From Epiperipatus broadwayi (Eukaryota; Onychophora; Udeonychophora; Euonychophora; Peripatidae), in the NCBI GenBank assembly GCA_028023455.1, contig JAQFVV010012418.1:6877244-6941243 (forward strand): a stretch of DNA of 64,000 bases. The letters run 5' to 3'. Position numbers and translations under genes: made by a program. Of this stretch, positions 1-12,229 are shown one piece after another (position 1 is the stretch's first letter; every line of letters starts with the position of its first letter). The notes below the pieces were generated by a model, which saw only the letters and a program-made list of their open reading frames with translations, was not told the DNA's origin and did not search any database.

Positions 1-1744
1 ACAAAAATCACTTCATATGGTTATGACCTTGTAAATAATTTTTGCATTTAATTGATTTTTTAAAATTAATATTAATTTTTTTTTTTATCTTTATTACTGA
101 ATTTTTTTAATCATTGTTACTTATAAATTAAATTCTATAATTTTTTAACACCCACTGTTTTTTTATTCACTTCTTGTAAAAAAAAAAAAAAAGAAAGAAA
201 GAAGATACCGGAACATATTAACTATTTTTTGATTGGTTTTTATCTGCTTATAAACTTCAACAAAAATCTATTGTAAATAATATTTAAAATGAAAATAATT
301 AAATTATTTTTCTGTAAGAAATATTTTCATTTTTTATTACATAGGTTCTCTTATATTGTTTTTCTTTTTCTTTTTTCAATTTGAAAACTATTTCATATAT
401 CAATAAATTTTCTTTCTCTTTTATTTTTCTAAATTATTTCAAATAAAAGACATTGAGATTAAGTTTTAAAAAAAGCAAATCAATAATTTATTAAAATTAG
501 ATTTACATATATATTTGAAAATTAACTCAAAATGCTTCATTAGTTAAAAATGTTAATGAAAAACTAATATAGAAGGAGTACAATTTCACTGAATCAGTTG
601 AAATGCTTAATCTTCTGCAAAATATCAAGAATCTGTTTAACAGAAAATCTGGTTGAGTTTATGGAGTGATCCCACGGGTTTTCTGTTTTTCTAATGAAGA
701 CATTGAATGATTATCATCAATTTTTTAAATACATGTCCACTAGTGATCTATCATTCTAGTTCATTTTTCAGGGTTTTTTTTTTCAAGTAATTATTATTAT
801 CATTCTTTACAATAAAAAAAAAAAAAACAGCTCAAAGATTAAAAGTTGATATTTTATGATATATATTTTCACAGTAAGTCTTGTGTGTGTGTTATATTCT
901 TAGGATCTCATTAAAGATAAAGAAAACAAAAATTTTGTAATATTACATCCTCAAATGGTGATTTATATTGCAGGGTCACAATAATCATTAGAAGCAAGGA
1001 ATAACAGTCGACTATTGTCTTAAACTAACCAATTATAATCAATAGCTTTCTTTGTGACCCATACAGATATTGCTTTGTGAATGTTTAGACTAAATGCAGA
1101 AGTGTGGTCAATTTCTAAAATTTGAGGAAGTACATAAAAAAATACTAGATATGCTTCAAATAATTTTAAATTCATTATACATTTTTATTTTATATTTAAT
1201 ATCATAGCACAATAAAAAGTTTGTTTTTTATATGAAAATAAAGCGCTATGAAAAATGTACACCTACAACAGTTCTTTCATTTAAGCTTCCCTATTGCAAA
1301 GTTATCTATTACTTTGTTATAATACTGATAAGAAATAATTGTTTAAAATGTACCACTTATGAATAATTGGTTTAAGAAAAGCAGTCCTACCCTGCTTTCC
1401 CTCTAGATATGCCTCTCTTGTTAGATTGCAGGATATGTGCCCATAGAAGTACGAAACTTCTACCAATAATGAAGACCAAATAATATTATAATTATATTAT
1501 TTCTTTTTAGTATTTACATTAACACTCATCTAAATATTTTGGGATTCTTATCCTCTATTTCAGATATGAGTAAACTTTTCTAAGCAATAAACTTTTATAA
1601 AATAATTTTTAATAATAAAGTGGATAAACATCATTAAAAGAAAAAAAAAAGACACTATACCAAAATAAAATTATTTTTATAGAAAAATTATTTATACTTT
1701 TATATAACAAGTTTCTATGTTAGAATAATCATGAATTAAGTCTG
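1..1744. other. AT-rich intergenic DNA, no gene seen
   Basis: No ORF with protein-like character and no exon-like segment was found. Poly-A and poly-T tracts are frequent. The one notable structure is an 88-bp segment (973-1060) whose ends are the perfect 8-bp inverted repeat GGGTCACA/TGTGACCC; it may be a small hairpin element, but no target duplication is evident. Confidence 0.5.
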
Positions 1745-1835
1745 TCATGTGTTCAAGTGTATAAGTGGTATGAGATAGAGTGGTGGGTCATGTGAAAGTC
1801 TGTGATCCTATACCCTATATATTACATATAAAAAG
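1745..1835 (+). repeat. SINE-like dispersed repeat, 3' fragment
   Basis: This stretch matches, in opposite orientation, the tRNA-like end of the repeats at 34000-34245 and 34462-34707, including the shared words GTTCAAGTGTAT, GGTGGGTCATGTGAAAGTC and ATTACATATA. The front part of the repeat found in the other copies is missing, so this is a truncated copy. A 9-bp insertion or deletion distinguishes it from the 34-kb copies. It is most likely a decayed SINE fragment with no coding potential. Confidence 0.6.
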
Positions 1836-1961
1836 TTGTAAAGGGCTGTATGTTGCCCCCTGGTCAAAAGTTATTTATGTATGCTTAAGCCAACAACATC
1901 TAAATATCTATTTACCAACTATCTTATGAATGACAAACTTTTTTTTTCCTTACATGTCAAA

Positions 1962-2032
1962 GCGTTGACCGGGAAAGGACCCCGGGCCAACTGCTTGGAA
2001 GGCAGCTATGCTAACCGCTAGGCCACCAACGC
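1962..2032 (-). tRNA. tRNA-Gly(UCC)-like sequence, probably a pseudogene
   Basis: Read on the minus strand, the 71 nt form a 7-bp acceptor stem (GCGTTGG with TCAACGC, one G-T pair), an anticodon arm GCTGC-CTTCCAA-GCAGT with anticodon TCC (1997-1999), and a perfect T stem CCGGG/CCCGG. It resembles animal tRNA-Gly(UCC) over most of its length. Two features argue against function: the D stem is poorly paired, and the T loop reads GTCCTTT instead of TTCGATT, which destroys the B box and the conserved A58. No run of four T follows within the first bases downstream. It is either a tRNA pseudogene or a young tRNA-derived repeat head. Confidence 0.7.
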
Positions 2033-3769
2033 TTGACGAAATGGCAAATTTATTCAGTAAAATACTAGCTATCAAAAAAAAAAAAAAAAAGACTATTGGT
2101 GACCTAAAATAATTTTAATGATCACCTGATCTGGACAAGTATCTCACAGTTCATGTGCATAAAATTCAAATGTTCTTCCACTACATTATGAGGCCACTTC
2201 AGAAATAAACTGATATATTTCATTAACAGAAAAAAAACCTACAGACAGACATACCGTAATTGTTATAAATAGTATCATTATTAAATTATTAATTACATAA
2301 CTATAAATACATATAATGTTCAATATTTATTTTTGAAAACCAAAATATAATTATATACATAATTTCGATTTTTTTTTAAATTGTAAATTTATGTTCGAAA
2401 TATAAAACTAATTACATATATAATTTGATCGTTAAACAAAACCGTCATTAAATCTAAAATTTGTTTTTTGATTAAATCTAAAATTTATAATGGTAAATAT
2501 CATACATTTATACTTAGCTTAAATCACGCGTTATATATCAATTCGTTATACACACACGCCACTTACTTAAAAGCAATTTTTTTTTTTTGTTGCTTTCTCG
2601 GAGTAACAATCAACTTGTTTCCCGTAGTTCCTGGAATGAATTGTTATGACTCAAACATAAGTCATTCATTAAAACGACTTCTGAAATAAGTGGTTAATCA
2701 CATAAGCAGATAGATTGTTTTTGTTACGATTCCTCCCATTAATATTTGTTTCTAGCATTTGAACAATAAGGAATGAGTAAGTTTGAAGGGATAGGTTAGA
2801 ATAACTAAGGGAAGTTATTAATCTCTCATATCAATAGGTAGGTGTGCATAAAAATGTGTAAAAACAGTAAATATGGTACTTAATTCTCATACACAATGCA
2901 TGCTGAGTACAACCCTACACATACTCATACATAATGTAATTTGTACATATATATGTTCGGAGTTATCTCCATTATTTGTATAATGTGTGCGCGCGTAGAA
3001 TAGGGAAGGGGGAAGTGAATTCTTTAAAAAATAAGACGTCTAAAATATTTGTTACGTTCCTTGCATTTTACAGAATTTTATAATTTTAAAATGTACTGTA
3101 GATACAAATCGTTTGAAATAATTATATATATATAATGTACTTTAAAAAAAAAAAAGATTTTCCAAGATAAATAAATATTCGTTAAAAATAAATACGTATA
3201 TTAGTCTTCAGTTGTGTTTTTTTTTTAAAAAAAAAATACTTAATTTTTATTATTAATGTTTAAGTACGTTAATGATTTGGGTCATATAATTCCAATGCAC
3301 TTCATTTTATACTTTTCTTCAGGAATTTTTATTTTATTTCAAAAAACAATAACAACAACAAATACCCTCCCACTTTAAAAATCTGTAAATAAAATCGTAA
3401 ATGTTTAAAGGAGGAAATAAAGATATACATAAAAATATAAATTACAACTATCTAATTTATTTAAACTTCATTCATTTTTATACTTTGCTAAAAATGATCT
3501 TTCCATTATTTTGCCTAATTGTAATTCCACATTATATTTGTTATAATTTTTATGATAGAAGTGAGATCTGGTCTTCCATAAAAAAATATGCTCAGGTTCA
3601 TCTTTAAATCACTTTTTAGGAAGTATTATTCAGTTAATTTTCGTGCTTTGATTTAATATTTATTTTTATATTCTTAGATTTCATAATATCATATCCAATA
3701 AGCTAAAAAATATAGTGATTGATCATATAATTTTGTTATATTTTTAGAATATTTCAGGGAATCCTTAAT
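2033..3769. other. AT-rich intergenic DNA, no gene seen
   Basis: Homopolymer and dinucleotide tracts dominate. The short open frames near 2468-2689 and 3401-3607 have AT-driven composition (many F, I, N, Y, K) with no recognisable motif, so they are treated as chance. Confidence 0.5.
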
Positions 3770-4960
3770 ATTTTTTTCTCAAGGCATGTTCACTTTTAAG
3801 CAATAAATCAGGCAAAATAATAGTCCATATAACTGATTTAGATGCAGTAATTATATCATGATTCCAATATACCATATCTATGAACTTCTCAAAAGAAGAA
3901 ACACATTGAAGTATGTGTTGCACATCACCAATCATAGCAACTTTTCTATCTAAAAAGCTGACTAAGACATTTGAAACTGGTATCAGATTGATAATTTTCC
4001 AAGATAAAAACTGCTGACGATTTTACTTTTATCACTAACTGATAAAGAACTCGAGTTTTTGGAACATTAATTATTAAGTTAAAATACTTATAGACTGTAT
4101 TTAAAACATTAATAAAGTTCTGTGCATTATTATCTTTTGAGTTGGCAGAATAAATCTAAAAGTTATCATATAAAGATGAAGTTTTCATTTGTGTTTTTAA
4201 TCAATTCAAATTAAACCTATATCACATCTTGATAACTATTTTGCAAATCAGCTATAAACTGTGCCAAAAATCACTATCACAGAAAAAGAAGACAAAATTG
4301 GGGCTATTACTTATCCATGCTTAAAAGCTATTTTTATTCAAAATGCCTGATTTTTTATTTGCAGTCCTAATATGTCTTCTTATTCCATCATGGAAAAGCT
4401 GTATAATATGAATAAACTTTGGTGTACAATCATCTAATTTCAGACATGATTTGTTCAATTGCTTTGATCAAGTCATTAAGAAATGCATTTTTTCTCATGA
4501 CATTTTCTTGCATTTTCCTAGCAATAAAAATCATATTTATAATGTTTCTTGATTTTCTAAAATAACATTTAACCTATAATAAGTTTTTAATTTTGATTAA
4601 AACCTTTAAAAATATTTTTGCTATAACAGATAATTTTTTATTTTAATTGGAAGAAATAAATCATTGATTTCCATATTCCTTAAAACTTTTCATAGGTTTG
4701 AAGTTAGTATATCATCTTCATATTTTAAACTTTTTCATGAATCACACAAAGGATTCAATGCCTTTTTATTTTTAAAATTGTGAAGCAATGTTTTAACTTT
4801 AAGATTGATATATTTATCAAAATTTAAATAAAGAAATAAAAAAGTATGTCTTAATCCATCATCTAAATTTTTATATCTTTATTCATAAGATGATCAAAAT
4901 TCTTTACCAGTTTAAAATATCATATAAAAAATTTAATTCATAGATTTAGTTAAATCAAGA
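3770..4960 (-). mobile_element. Decayed non-LTR retrotransposon (LINE family B), RT region
   Basis: Conceptual minus-strand translation in shifting frames gives fragments in the order expected of a LINE reverse transcriptase: FIARKMQEN near 4500, CTPKFIHIIQLFHDGI near 4400, LNTVYKYFNLIINV then PKTRVLY near 4050-4110, and SVIWTIILPDLLL near 3830. These correspond to the finger, palm and post-palm blocks also recognisable in the relics at 14.2-15.6 and 62.4-63.8 kb. No endonuclease domain is visible and the extreme 3' end is missing. Multiple stops and frameshifts in every frame make it a dead copy. Boundaries are approximate. The clade was not determined. Confidence 0.65.
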
Positions 4961-6007
4961 TACCATTTTCCAGCCCATTTATGATCAATTTCTGAACTTC
5001 TGGTTTTATGAAGTTCCAAATTCAATTTATTACTTTGCAAAGAATGATACATGTTTTATAATCATAATAATATTCCTAAAAACCATCCCATGACTAAAAT
5101 GATGAGCTTGAAAATCAGATTGGAAATTAGTTTTGTTTGTAAAAAGTGAGCAATATCTTTGAATGGATTCATTTTTTTTTAAAGCAGTTATTATTTTGGC
5201 TTTGGAGAATAAAAATTACAATCTGTCCTATCATCTGTACCCGTAGGAAACGCCACATTATTTTCTTACATCTTTTAAATCCTTGCAATAATATACAATG
5301 CCACTGTCTTAAGATTGAATATACTCATAATATTTCTGCTTAAAAACATATTTGAGATAATCAATCTATGCATAGTGTAAAAATTCCATAAAGCTAATAC
5401 TTCTACGTTAGAAATTACTTTAAATGTTACTGACAATATCATTATTTCCAATATCATATTAAAATTCATTCTTCAATTTGTAAATTAAAAAATCCAGGGG
5501 GAAAAAAAAATTGGAATTTTAATATGCTACAGACATAATGACACTATCCAAAGATGATAAGGACTTTTTTTAAAAAAAAATTCTAACACTAATAATTTAA
5601 ATAATAGAAGATCCAAATTAGACTTTCTAATGAATGCTATTTCACCATATAATTTTTTTTCTCTCAACGACCCGCCCTTTCGCAAAAAAAATTTAACTTT
5701 TACTTGTTCAATTAAATTTTATTCTTTTAAAAGAGGATTCATTAATAGCAGTTATATTAATCTTAAATTGTATTAACTGCTTAGCTACCAGTATTGTCTT
5801 TCATTCAGATCTTAAATAAAACAAAGAAAGCAAAATTCACATATTTCATATGTATAATATTTAAATACAAGTATCTTGTTTATTCCGAACTTCATATAAT
5901 TAGAAAGGATTTGAATTCATATTTTCAAGCTCCCTATAGCTATCCATTCCATCTTATACAACCAATACATATAATCACATATGTCATGCAAAAAAGATAT
6001 ATAATCG
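4961..6007. other. AT-rich DNA between repeats, no gene seen
   Basis: The stretch may include very decayed upstream sequence of the minus-strand LINE at its left edge, but no motif is firm. The open frames around 5146-5469 on both strands are low-complexity. Confidence 0.4.
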
Positions 6008-6185
6008 TATGTATATATGTGGGAGATGATGATCTAGACCAACTAATGAGTGCTGGTTCAGCACAAAATACATGTATTAGAGATCATTTATCTGTTTTGT
6101 ATGTATGTGGTCATGCTTATCGATTGTATAAGGTTGAGTGGATAGCTGTATGGAGTTTGAAAGTCTGAGTTCAAATCCCTTTTGA
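6008..6185 (+). repeat. SINE-like repeat with Pol III A/B-box matches
   Basis: This copy is collinear with the inverted copies at 34 kb: GACCAACTAATGAGTGCTGG here corresponds to GACCAACTGATGATTGCTGG there, followed by a shared TGAAATAC/CAAAATAC block and the GAAAGTCTG word. Its 3' part looks tRNA-related: TTGAGTGGATAGC resembles an A box, and GAGTTCAAATCCC (6168-6180) is close to the B-box consensus at a plausible spacing. A body preceding the tRNA-like part is unusual for a classical tRNA-head SINE. The open frame spanning 5794-6168 runs through this repeat and is not regarded as a gene. Confidence 0.6.
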
Positions 6186-9100
6186 TATATTGTGCCATTA
6201 CAATTTAGTCATTAGCTAAATTTATCGTAATGTGCATGAAAGAAAATGCTGAACAAAAAAATCATCATCACATTTTTTATATAACAATAAAAGAAGCTGT
6301 AGGGCATCCAAGTTTAAACCCTACAAGATCCAGTTTTAAAAGCTTAAGACAGAAAGAGAGTGGGTCAACAATTATATTCTTTATTTGTTTGTGTGTTGAT
6401 AGAAAGGTAATACACACATTTAAACTATTTAATATTTAATTTTTCTGTTAAAAAGCAAAGTTATAACGCATATGTATAGGCAGTGTGTGTTATAAAAACT
6501 ATTTAGTTAACCACTTTTAAATTTCAGATATTAAACTTTCTTTAAAACTAACCTATGCTTGATCAATTTTAATGTCTTATTCTGTTTCTATTCTTGCTTT
6601 TCTATAATTGTAATTGGGATTTAAAAGCTAAGGATTTAATTTTAAAATATTAGGGTTATAATTTCTAAACTAGCATACATATTATTTTAATGGACAGTTT
6701 ATGAATGATTTGAAATGATAAAGTATGTGTGTACATTACATACAGAAATTTACATTTATTATATATTGAAAGGAAGAAGGGTTAAATCTGTCAAATTATT
6801 TTTTTTTACAATTTTGTGTTAAGGGAGAAAATCTGTTGAATCAGATATATATTTTTGTAGCAATTTTGTTTTTATAAATGATTGTTTGTCATTTTGGAGC
6901 TTAAGCTTGGTGGGAACTCTAATTTTGAAATTGTCTCATCTTAAGATCAAAAGAAAGAAGCTCCAATTTTAGATATTACAGATATACGTGAGGAGAAGGG
7001 ATTAAGACTATTTTTTTTTCCTTCGAAACAAAAGTTTGTCTGAAAACCAAGTGTGTGATTTTTTGAATTGGTCAAAAATAGCAAGTCACACTATCACTCT
7101 AATTGGGTGAGTTGACTCAAAAATCGGATATAAAAGCAGTATAGAAAATCAGTTGAGTTTGTTATTATTATTGTGATAGAGACTTTTAAAAATTATTGAA
7201 ACTAAAGCAGACAAACATTTTTAATTGTGCTAGATAACCTTTTTCTTTTTAAATCATTTTTTTTAATATCAAGTTTTGAATGTTGAAAATATAAGGATGG
7301 CGGGGTAAGAAAATTAATATATGTCTCGTCTGTCTACCAGACTCATCATCAACTAGCACATCATATAGGAAAGAAAAGATGTCTTGTCAGAAAAATAATA
7401 TTCTACACCTTTCAACTGACTGAGAGAAATAAGATGTTTATAAATAGAAAGAAGAAAGCATCCACCTGCATTTGAAGGTGATCAGGAAAATCTACTGATA
7501 AATATTAAATCATCAAGTCCAATTAATTGTTCCAGTAACTGATTTTAAACTCAAGAAAATTTATAAATGTGAAAACAACTGCTGTATTTCATCCACTAAA
7601 AGAATCATGCTTGACAGGAAGAGAAGAAAAATTAATATGATTTCCAAATTGTCCACTAAAGCAAATAACCTCAATAGGATCATCATCATCAAATAATAAT
7701 ACACCTCAAGAAAGAGATTGTTCCAACGTAAAACGGAAATGGTAGCTGCAGAAATATAGACATTATACAAGATATGTTTGAGCCCTTGGAAGTTCGCCAC
7801 AAAACAAAGGATCGGTAATATGACTTTTTATATCTATTTTCTTTATGATATCAGAGTCTTAATAAAATTTTAGCAATAAAGTGGTATAGTTTATTTAAAG
7901 AACTTTTAAAGACAATTCAGATCGATTAAAACCAATAATTTCTTACCAATAATAACCTTGAGCTTCATAAGTGATTTTGAATGTATCAAAATTATTTGTT
8001 TATTGATTTACAGTTATGAAATATTAATGTGTAAAATAATTTTTTGTATTATTATTTTGGTTTTTACAGGGTAAACACACACCTACATAATAATATTTTT
8101 ACATGTGTATAATTGTGTGCGAATGTGAAGTAATAAGCAGTATTAAAATATTAAATTATTTTGTTTTAAGAAAGTATAGGTTTCAGCTTAGAAGGGAGGG
8201 GGAGAAAATGGTTTAAAACTTGTTTCTAAAACTTGCTCTTTCCAATTTTACTAACATTTATTTTTGTCATTCTACTTACATGTTAGATTTATAAGGGTAT
8301 GTGTGCGAAAGAGAAAAGAGAGAGAAAAAAAGTGTTTTTTTTTTTTTTTTTTTGAGACATTTTCTCATGGTGTGAAAATCATGGTCAATGTGACATCCAA
8401 TTTGAAATACATTTACGGGAAAGAGGGAAGAATTTAAAAATTAATGTTATGATTTTAAAACAGTCGATTATGATTATTGTTGTTGTTAATATAAATTTTC
8501 ATGTAGATATAGAAATTTTTATGTATATGTTAGAAATGCAGCAATAAATATTAGTTTATTATTATTAAATGAGGCGTATATATTTCATTAAATGTAGTCT
8601 TTATTAAGTGTGATCATTCATCATCAAGGTGAATATTAGTTATTTAAGTTCCAATTAGATATACTAAAATTAAGCAATGATTATGAATTTCTTTATAAAA
8701 ATTAGGTTTATGATTCAGCTTAGTCCTAAAGCTGTGGTTGAAACCATTGTCATTATCGTTATCATTATCATCATCATCAACGTTTTAATTAATGAGCTGT
8801 TTAACTGTTTAAAGGCCATAAATAAATATTGATTTCATAGTATTTAGTGATTTCTTAGTATTATTATAACCACCATCCCATCATCTATTTCATGCAAGGA
8901 TGAGTGAATTGCCATCCTAAATTAATAGTAATCTGATCTAGTAAAACTTATAAAAATATTGAAACACATTAATTATGTTAAGATCTAAGAAATGATTTCT
9001 GTCTAATGAATTCCACTTTAGTTTAAAGATGTTTTATGTTTACTTAGATATTAGTGCATACAGTGATATGGCTCTAAAAAGCAAAATCTTCCATGTTTAT

Positions 9101-11217
9101 TAGAAATAAAGTGCCAAAAAGGGATTCAAACCCAGTACATGTGAAAAGGTTATTAGATATAACTGTGTCTAGATTCAGATAATCTAGTGGCGCCCTGATA
9201 GACCATATTCACTTGTTGTTCACTTAGATATGCACTTAACATCAAACCAAGAAATGAAAGTGGATAAAATCTACAGTCTGTATATCTGAGAAGATATTTT
9301 ATTGAATTACTAGTGTACTCACCTCACTTGATTTCCATATACCTGAGTTATAATAGTTGTTATTAATAATTTGTTTATAATTATTGATATTGTGATATCT
9401 TGAGAAATCTAATTATAGAAATATGTTTCATTTAATCCAATGACCCTTAATATGATTGATGACTCAGTCTGATCTTTGTTTAATAGCCACTACTCAGGTT
9501 AAATAATTCTTTTCTCTTTGATATAAAAATTCTATTACAATTTTTTTTCGTTTATTAAGCTAAATATTTATATTTGAATCTTTTCTTAATTATTTAATAC
9601 ATTTGGATCTTTGATCACTCTTTATTTATGTTACAATATATATATATATCCAAAGTATCTATTTCTATCATTACTTCTGCTTTACTACATTATTATTACT
9701 AATTTCATAACTCTTTTACTTTAATGAACAATAAATAAACAAGCCATAGTGATTGCATGAGATAGGCCATATAAGATTTTCATTCTAGATCCTTATACAG
9801 TTGTTGGATTAGGAAATTACTAAATATAGTTGCGTAAACTTACAATCATTTCCAAAATGGAAATAAAGCTGGATACAAACAAGACATCATTATTGGTTGA
9901 TCTGGCTCATAGAAGAACATATTTTTCAGTCTGATAAATCTGTTTCTCAATCTTGAGAGCTTTTTTTTTTTAAAAAAAAATAGAAATATAAAATTGTAAT
10001 TAGATGCTTGTAATAACTGAATAAAAATGTGATTGTACAAACAATTCCATTATTATAATAAATTCAGGAATATAACTGACTGTTGCCATATGGGACTCAT
10101 GACAGCTAGAGTCTATACTAAATTAATAAAGTGAAGATAGTAAGATAAAAATAAAAGTGAAGAGAGCTTGCAAGAAAGAATGTGAAGAAAATACATAACA
10201 CCCTGTATGTGACACAAAAACCTCTGTCTAATGAAACAACACTTTATTTTACAAAATAGCAATATATATTATTGTTGAAACACTACACATTGATTATTCA
10301 GAATTAATACTTATACCTGAAATATTCAACCATCTATGAACTCAACCTTGGGCATACAACTATTCAGAATTGTGGTATTTGTATATTAGTATAAATATAT
10401 CTTGATTTTTTTAAAGACTGTCTAATGAATGCCTTTTTAAAAAACCATTCATATAAACATGAAAGTGGAATAAAAAGTAAATGCTCTTATGTTAATTATA
10501 TAAATAGTTCCAAGTTTATTTAATTAAAAGTAAAATTAAGAATAGTTAGATGAAAATCTTTCATTTATAATTACGGTATTCATTTTTTTTGTTCAGCATT
10601 TTCTTTTAGGATTCATACTATAAATTATTTGTACATAATTTGAACCTATTAATAAAAAGTAAAAAATATAGATAATGCACACATAATCTTGATTTAGAAC
10701 ATTTTAATATTTACTTACAGAAATATAAAAAAAAAGCAGAGCAATTAATCAGAAAATATTTCTATAGGTCAATTACAAGATAACTTGTTTTTAACCCAAT
10801 AACTTGTTTTTGCTAGTGTAGTTATATTTAATCACCTTTGATCATTTCATAATTACACATGTTAAATAAACAAATTATTTCAACTGCCTCTCTCAGTTAA
10901 TTCAAAATTGTATTTTTGAAAACACTTACTAGCCTAGCACTTGACTTATTTAAATCAGTTTTTTTTTTTTATCAATATGTTTTTCGTTTTTAGAAAATAT
11001 TAAAAAAAAAATGTAAGCAGTATAAGCAAAAACAAAAGTATAGTTGAAAATTACAAGTACAATTACTAGATTAATTCTGTTAAAAAAAAATTATGTGAGG
11101 ATTTGAACTTAGGCTGGATGTGAATGTAAATTTTTTCCTCCAGATTTGTAATATCAATATATTATAAATTTATATTTTTTACAAGAAACAAGTTATAAAA
11201 AGTTCCAATGAATAAAA
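6186..11217. other. AT-rich intergenic DNA, no gene seen
   Basis: About 5 kb without a supportable gene. It contains a TG-rich tract near 880-type composition, several poly-T runs (for example 8334-8352) and CAT/ATT trinucleotide tracts near 8755-8780. A perfect B-box-like word GGGTTTGAATCCC lies on the minus strand at 9121-9133 but has no convincing A box. The minus-strand open frames at 7561-7800 and 9846-10040 lack motifs. Confidence 0.5.
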
Positions 11218-12229
11218 GTTACCATTATGCTTTGGGCCTGTAGATTAAAAAAAAAAAGATTCTATAAGAATTTCCATGTGTGAGTAATGTTTTGAATCAT
11301 CAAGATATAATTCTAAAGAATTTTTATTAAAATGCAATGCAGTGATTAAATTACATGGTGATACTAGTAAGATTAAAATTGAATAGGTTATACGGTAAGA
11401 TGATTGCACATCTTCAAAACTTTTTAAAGCAGTTTGATGAATATTGTAAGTTAAGAAAGTAGAAGTCAAATAGTAATTATTTAACTCATGTACATTTTGC
11501 AGATGTTTTTTTCTTCTCTCTTTCAAATAATGGTTCAGAGCTTCAGGAAATGATGAAAGAATTATTAGAAGAAATGCTAATAAGACTGTGTAATGTTCAA
11601 TGAACTTTTTCAGAAGAAGAAATCATGAATTGTTAAAACTATAAATACTTTGATCAGATTACTAATACATATGAAAATGCAGTAAATAAAATAAATAATA
11701 GAATTAAACTTGAATTGAGTGTTTTTTGCACAAATAACTTAGTAATAAAAGACAATATACTTATATGTTTAAAATAAGGTTTTTAATGTTTTACCAGTTT
11801 TTAGTTATGATTCTGAAATGTAGATATTTAATAGATAAACAATGCAGAGACTTCAGACCAGTCAATAAAGTATAAAAAAATGTATGTTAGAAGTAACAAG
11901 AAGAGATTGAAAACAAAATATATGGATGAAAGAAGCAAACAGATATCACTGGTGTCATTAAAAGAATTAAGATACTGAAATGGAACTAGACTGGACACAT
12001 TGTTAAAAGAAATAATAATAGATGCACATTTGAAGTTTTAAATTGGAACTCAAGAAATTGTAAAAGATCTAGAAATAAACCATATGTGAGATGGATAGAT
12101 GAAATAAAAAAAAAAGCTAATATTATATGGAGATAGGTAACAAATTAGAGATACTGAATTAAACTTGAAGAAATGTACTTTCAATAGTAAACTGATAACA
12201 GTTAAAAAAGATGATTATGATAAGTGAAA
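11218..12229 (+). mobile_element. Decayed 3' half of an RTE-like LINE (family A)
   Basis: The fragment begins with CCATTATGCTTTGGGCCTGTAG, which corresponds to the RT motif A region (LPLCFGFVDYEKAFD) of the better copy at 36.9 kb. Around 11510-11560 the frame reads FADVFF then SNNGSELQEMMKELLEE, matching the motif C region; the second aspartate of FADD reads V here. From 11830 to 12229 the nucleotide sequence parallels 37560-37900, for example GCAGAGACTTCAGACCAGTC against ACAGAGATTTCAGACCACT. The 5' two thirds, including the endonuclease, are absent, which is normal 5' truncation for a LINE. Stops and frameshifts are numerous. Confidence 0.7.

Noticed and set aside
5794-6168. 124-codon plus-strand open frame
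   Set aside because: It overlaps the SINE-like repeat shared with 34 kb and 1.7 kb, has no motif, and its first half is AT-driven.
7298-7310. ATGGCGG followed by a strong GTAAGA donor, as a tiny first exon
   Set aside because: Two codons before a donor cannot be supported without transcript evidence.
9121-9133. Perfect B-box-like word on the minus strand
   Set aside because: No A box, acceptor stem or repeat partner was found at a suitable distance.
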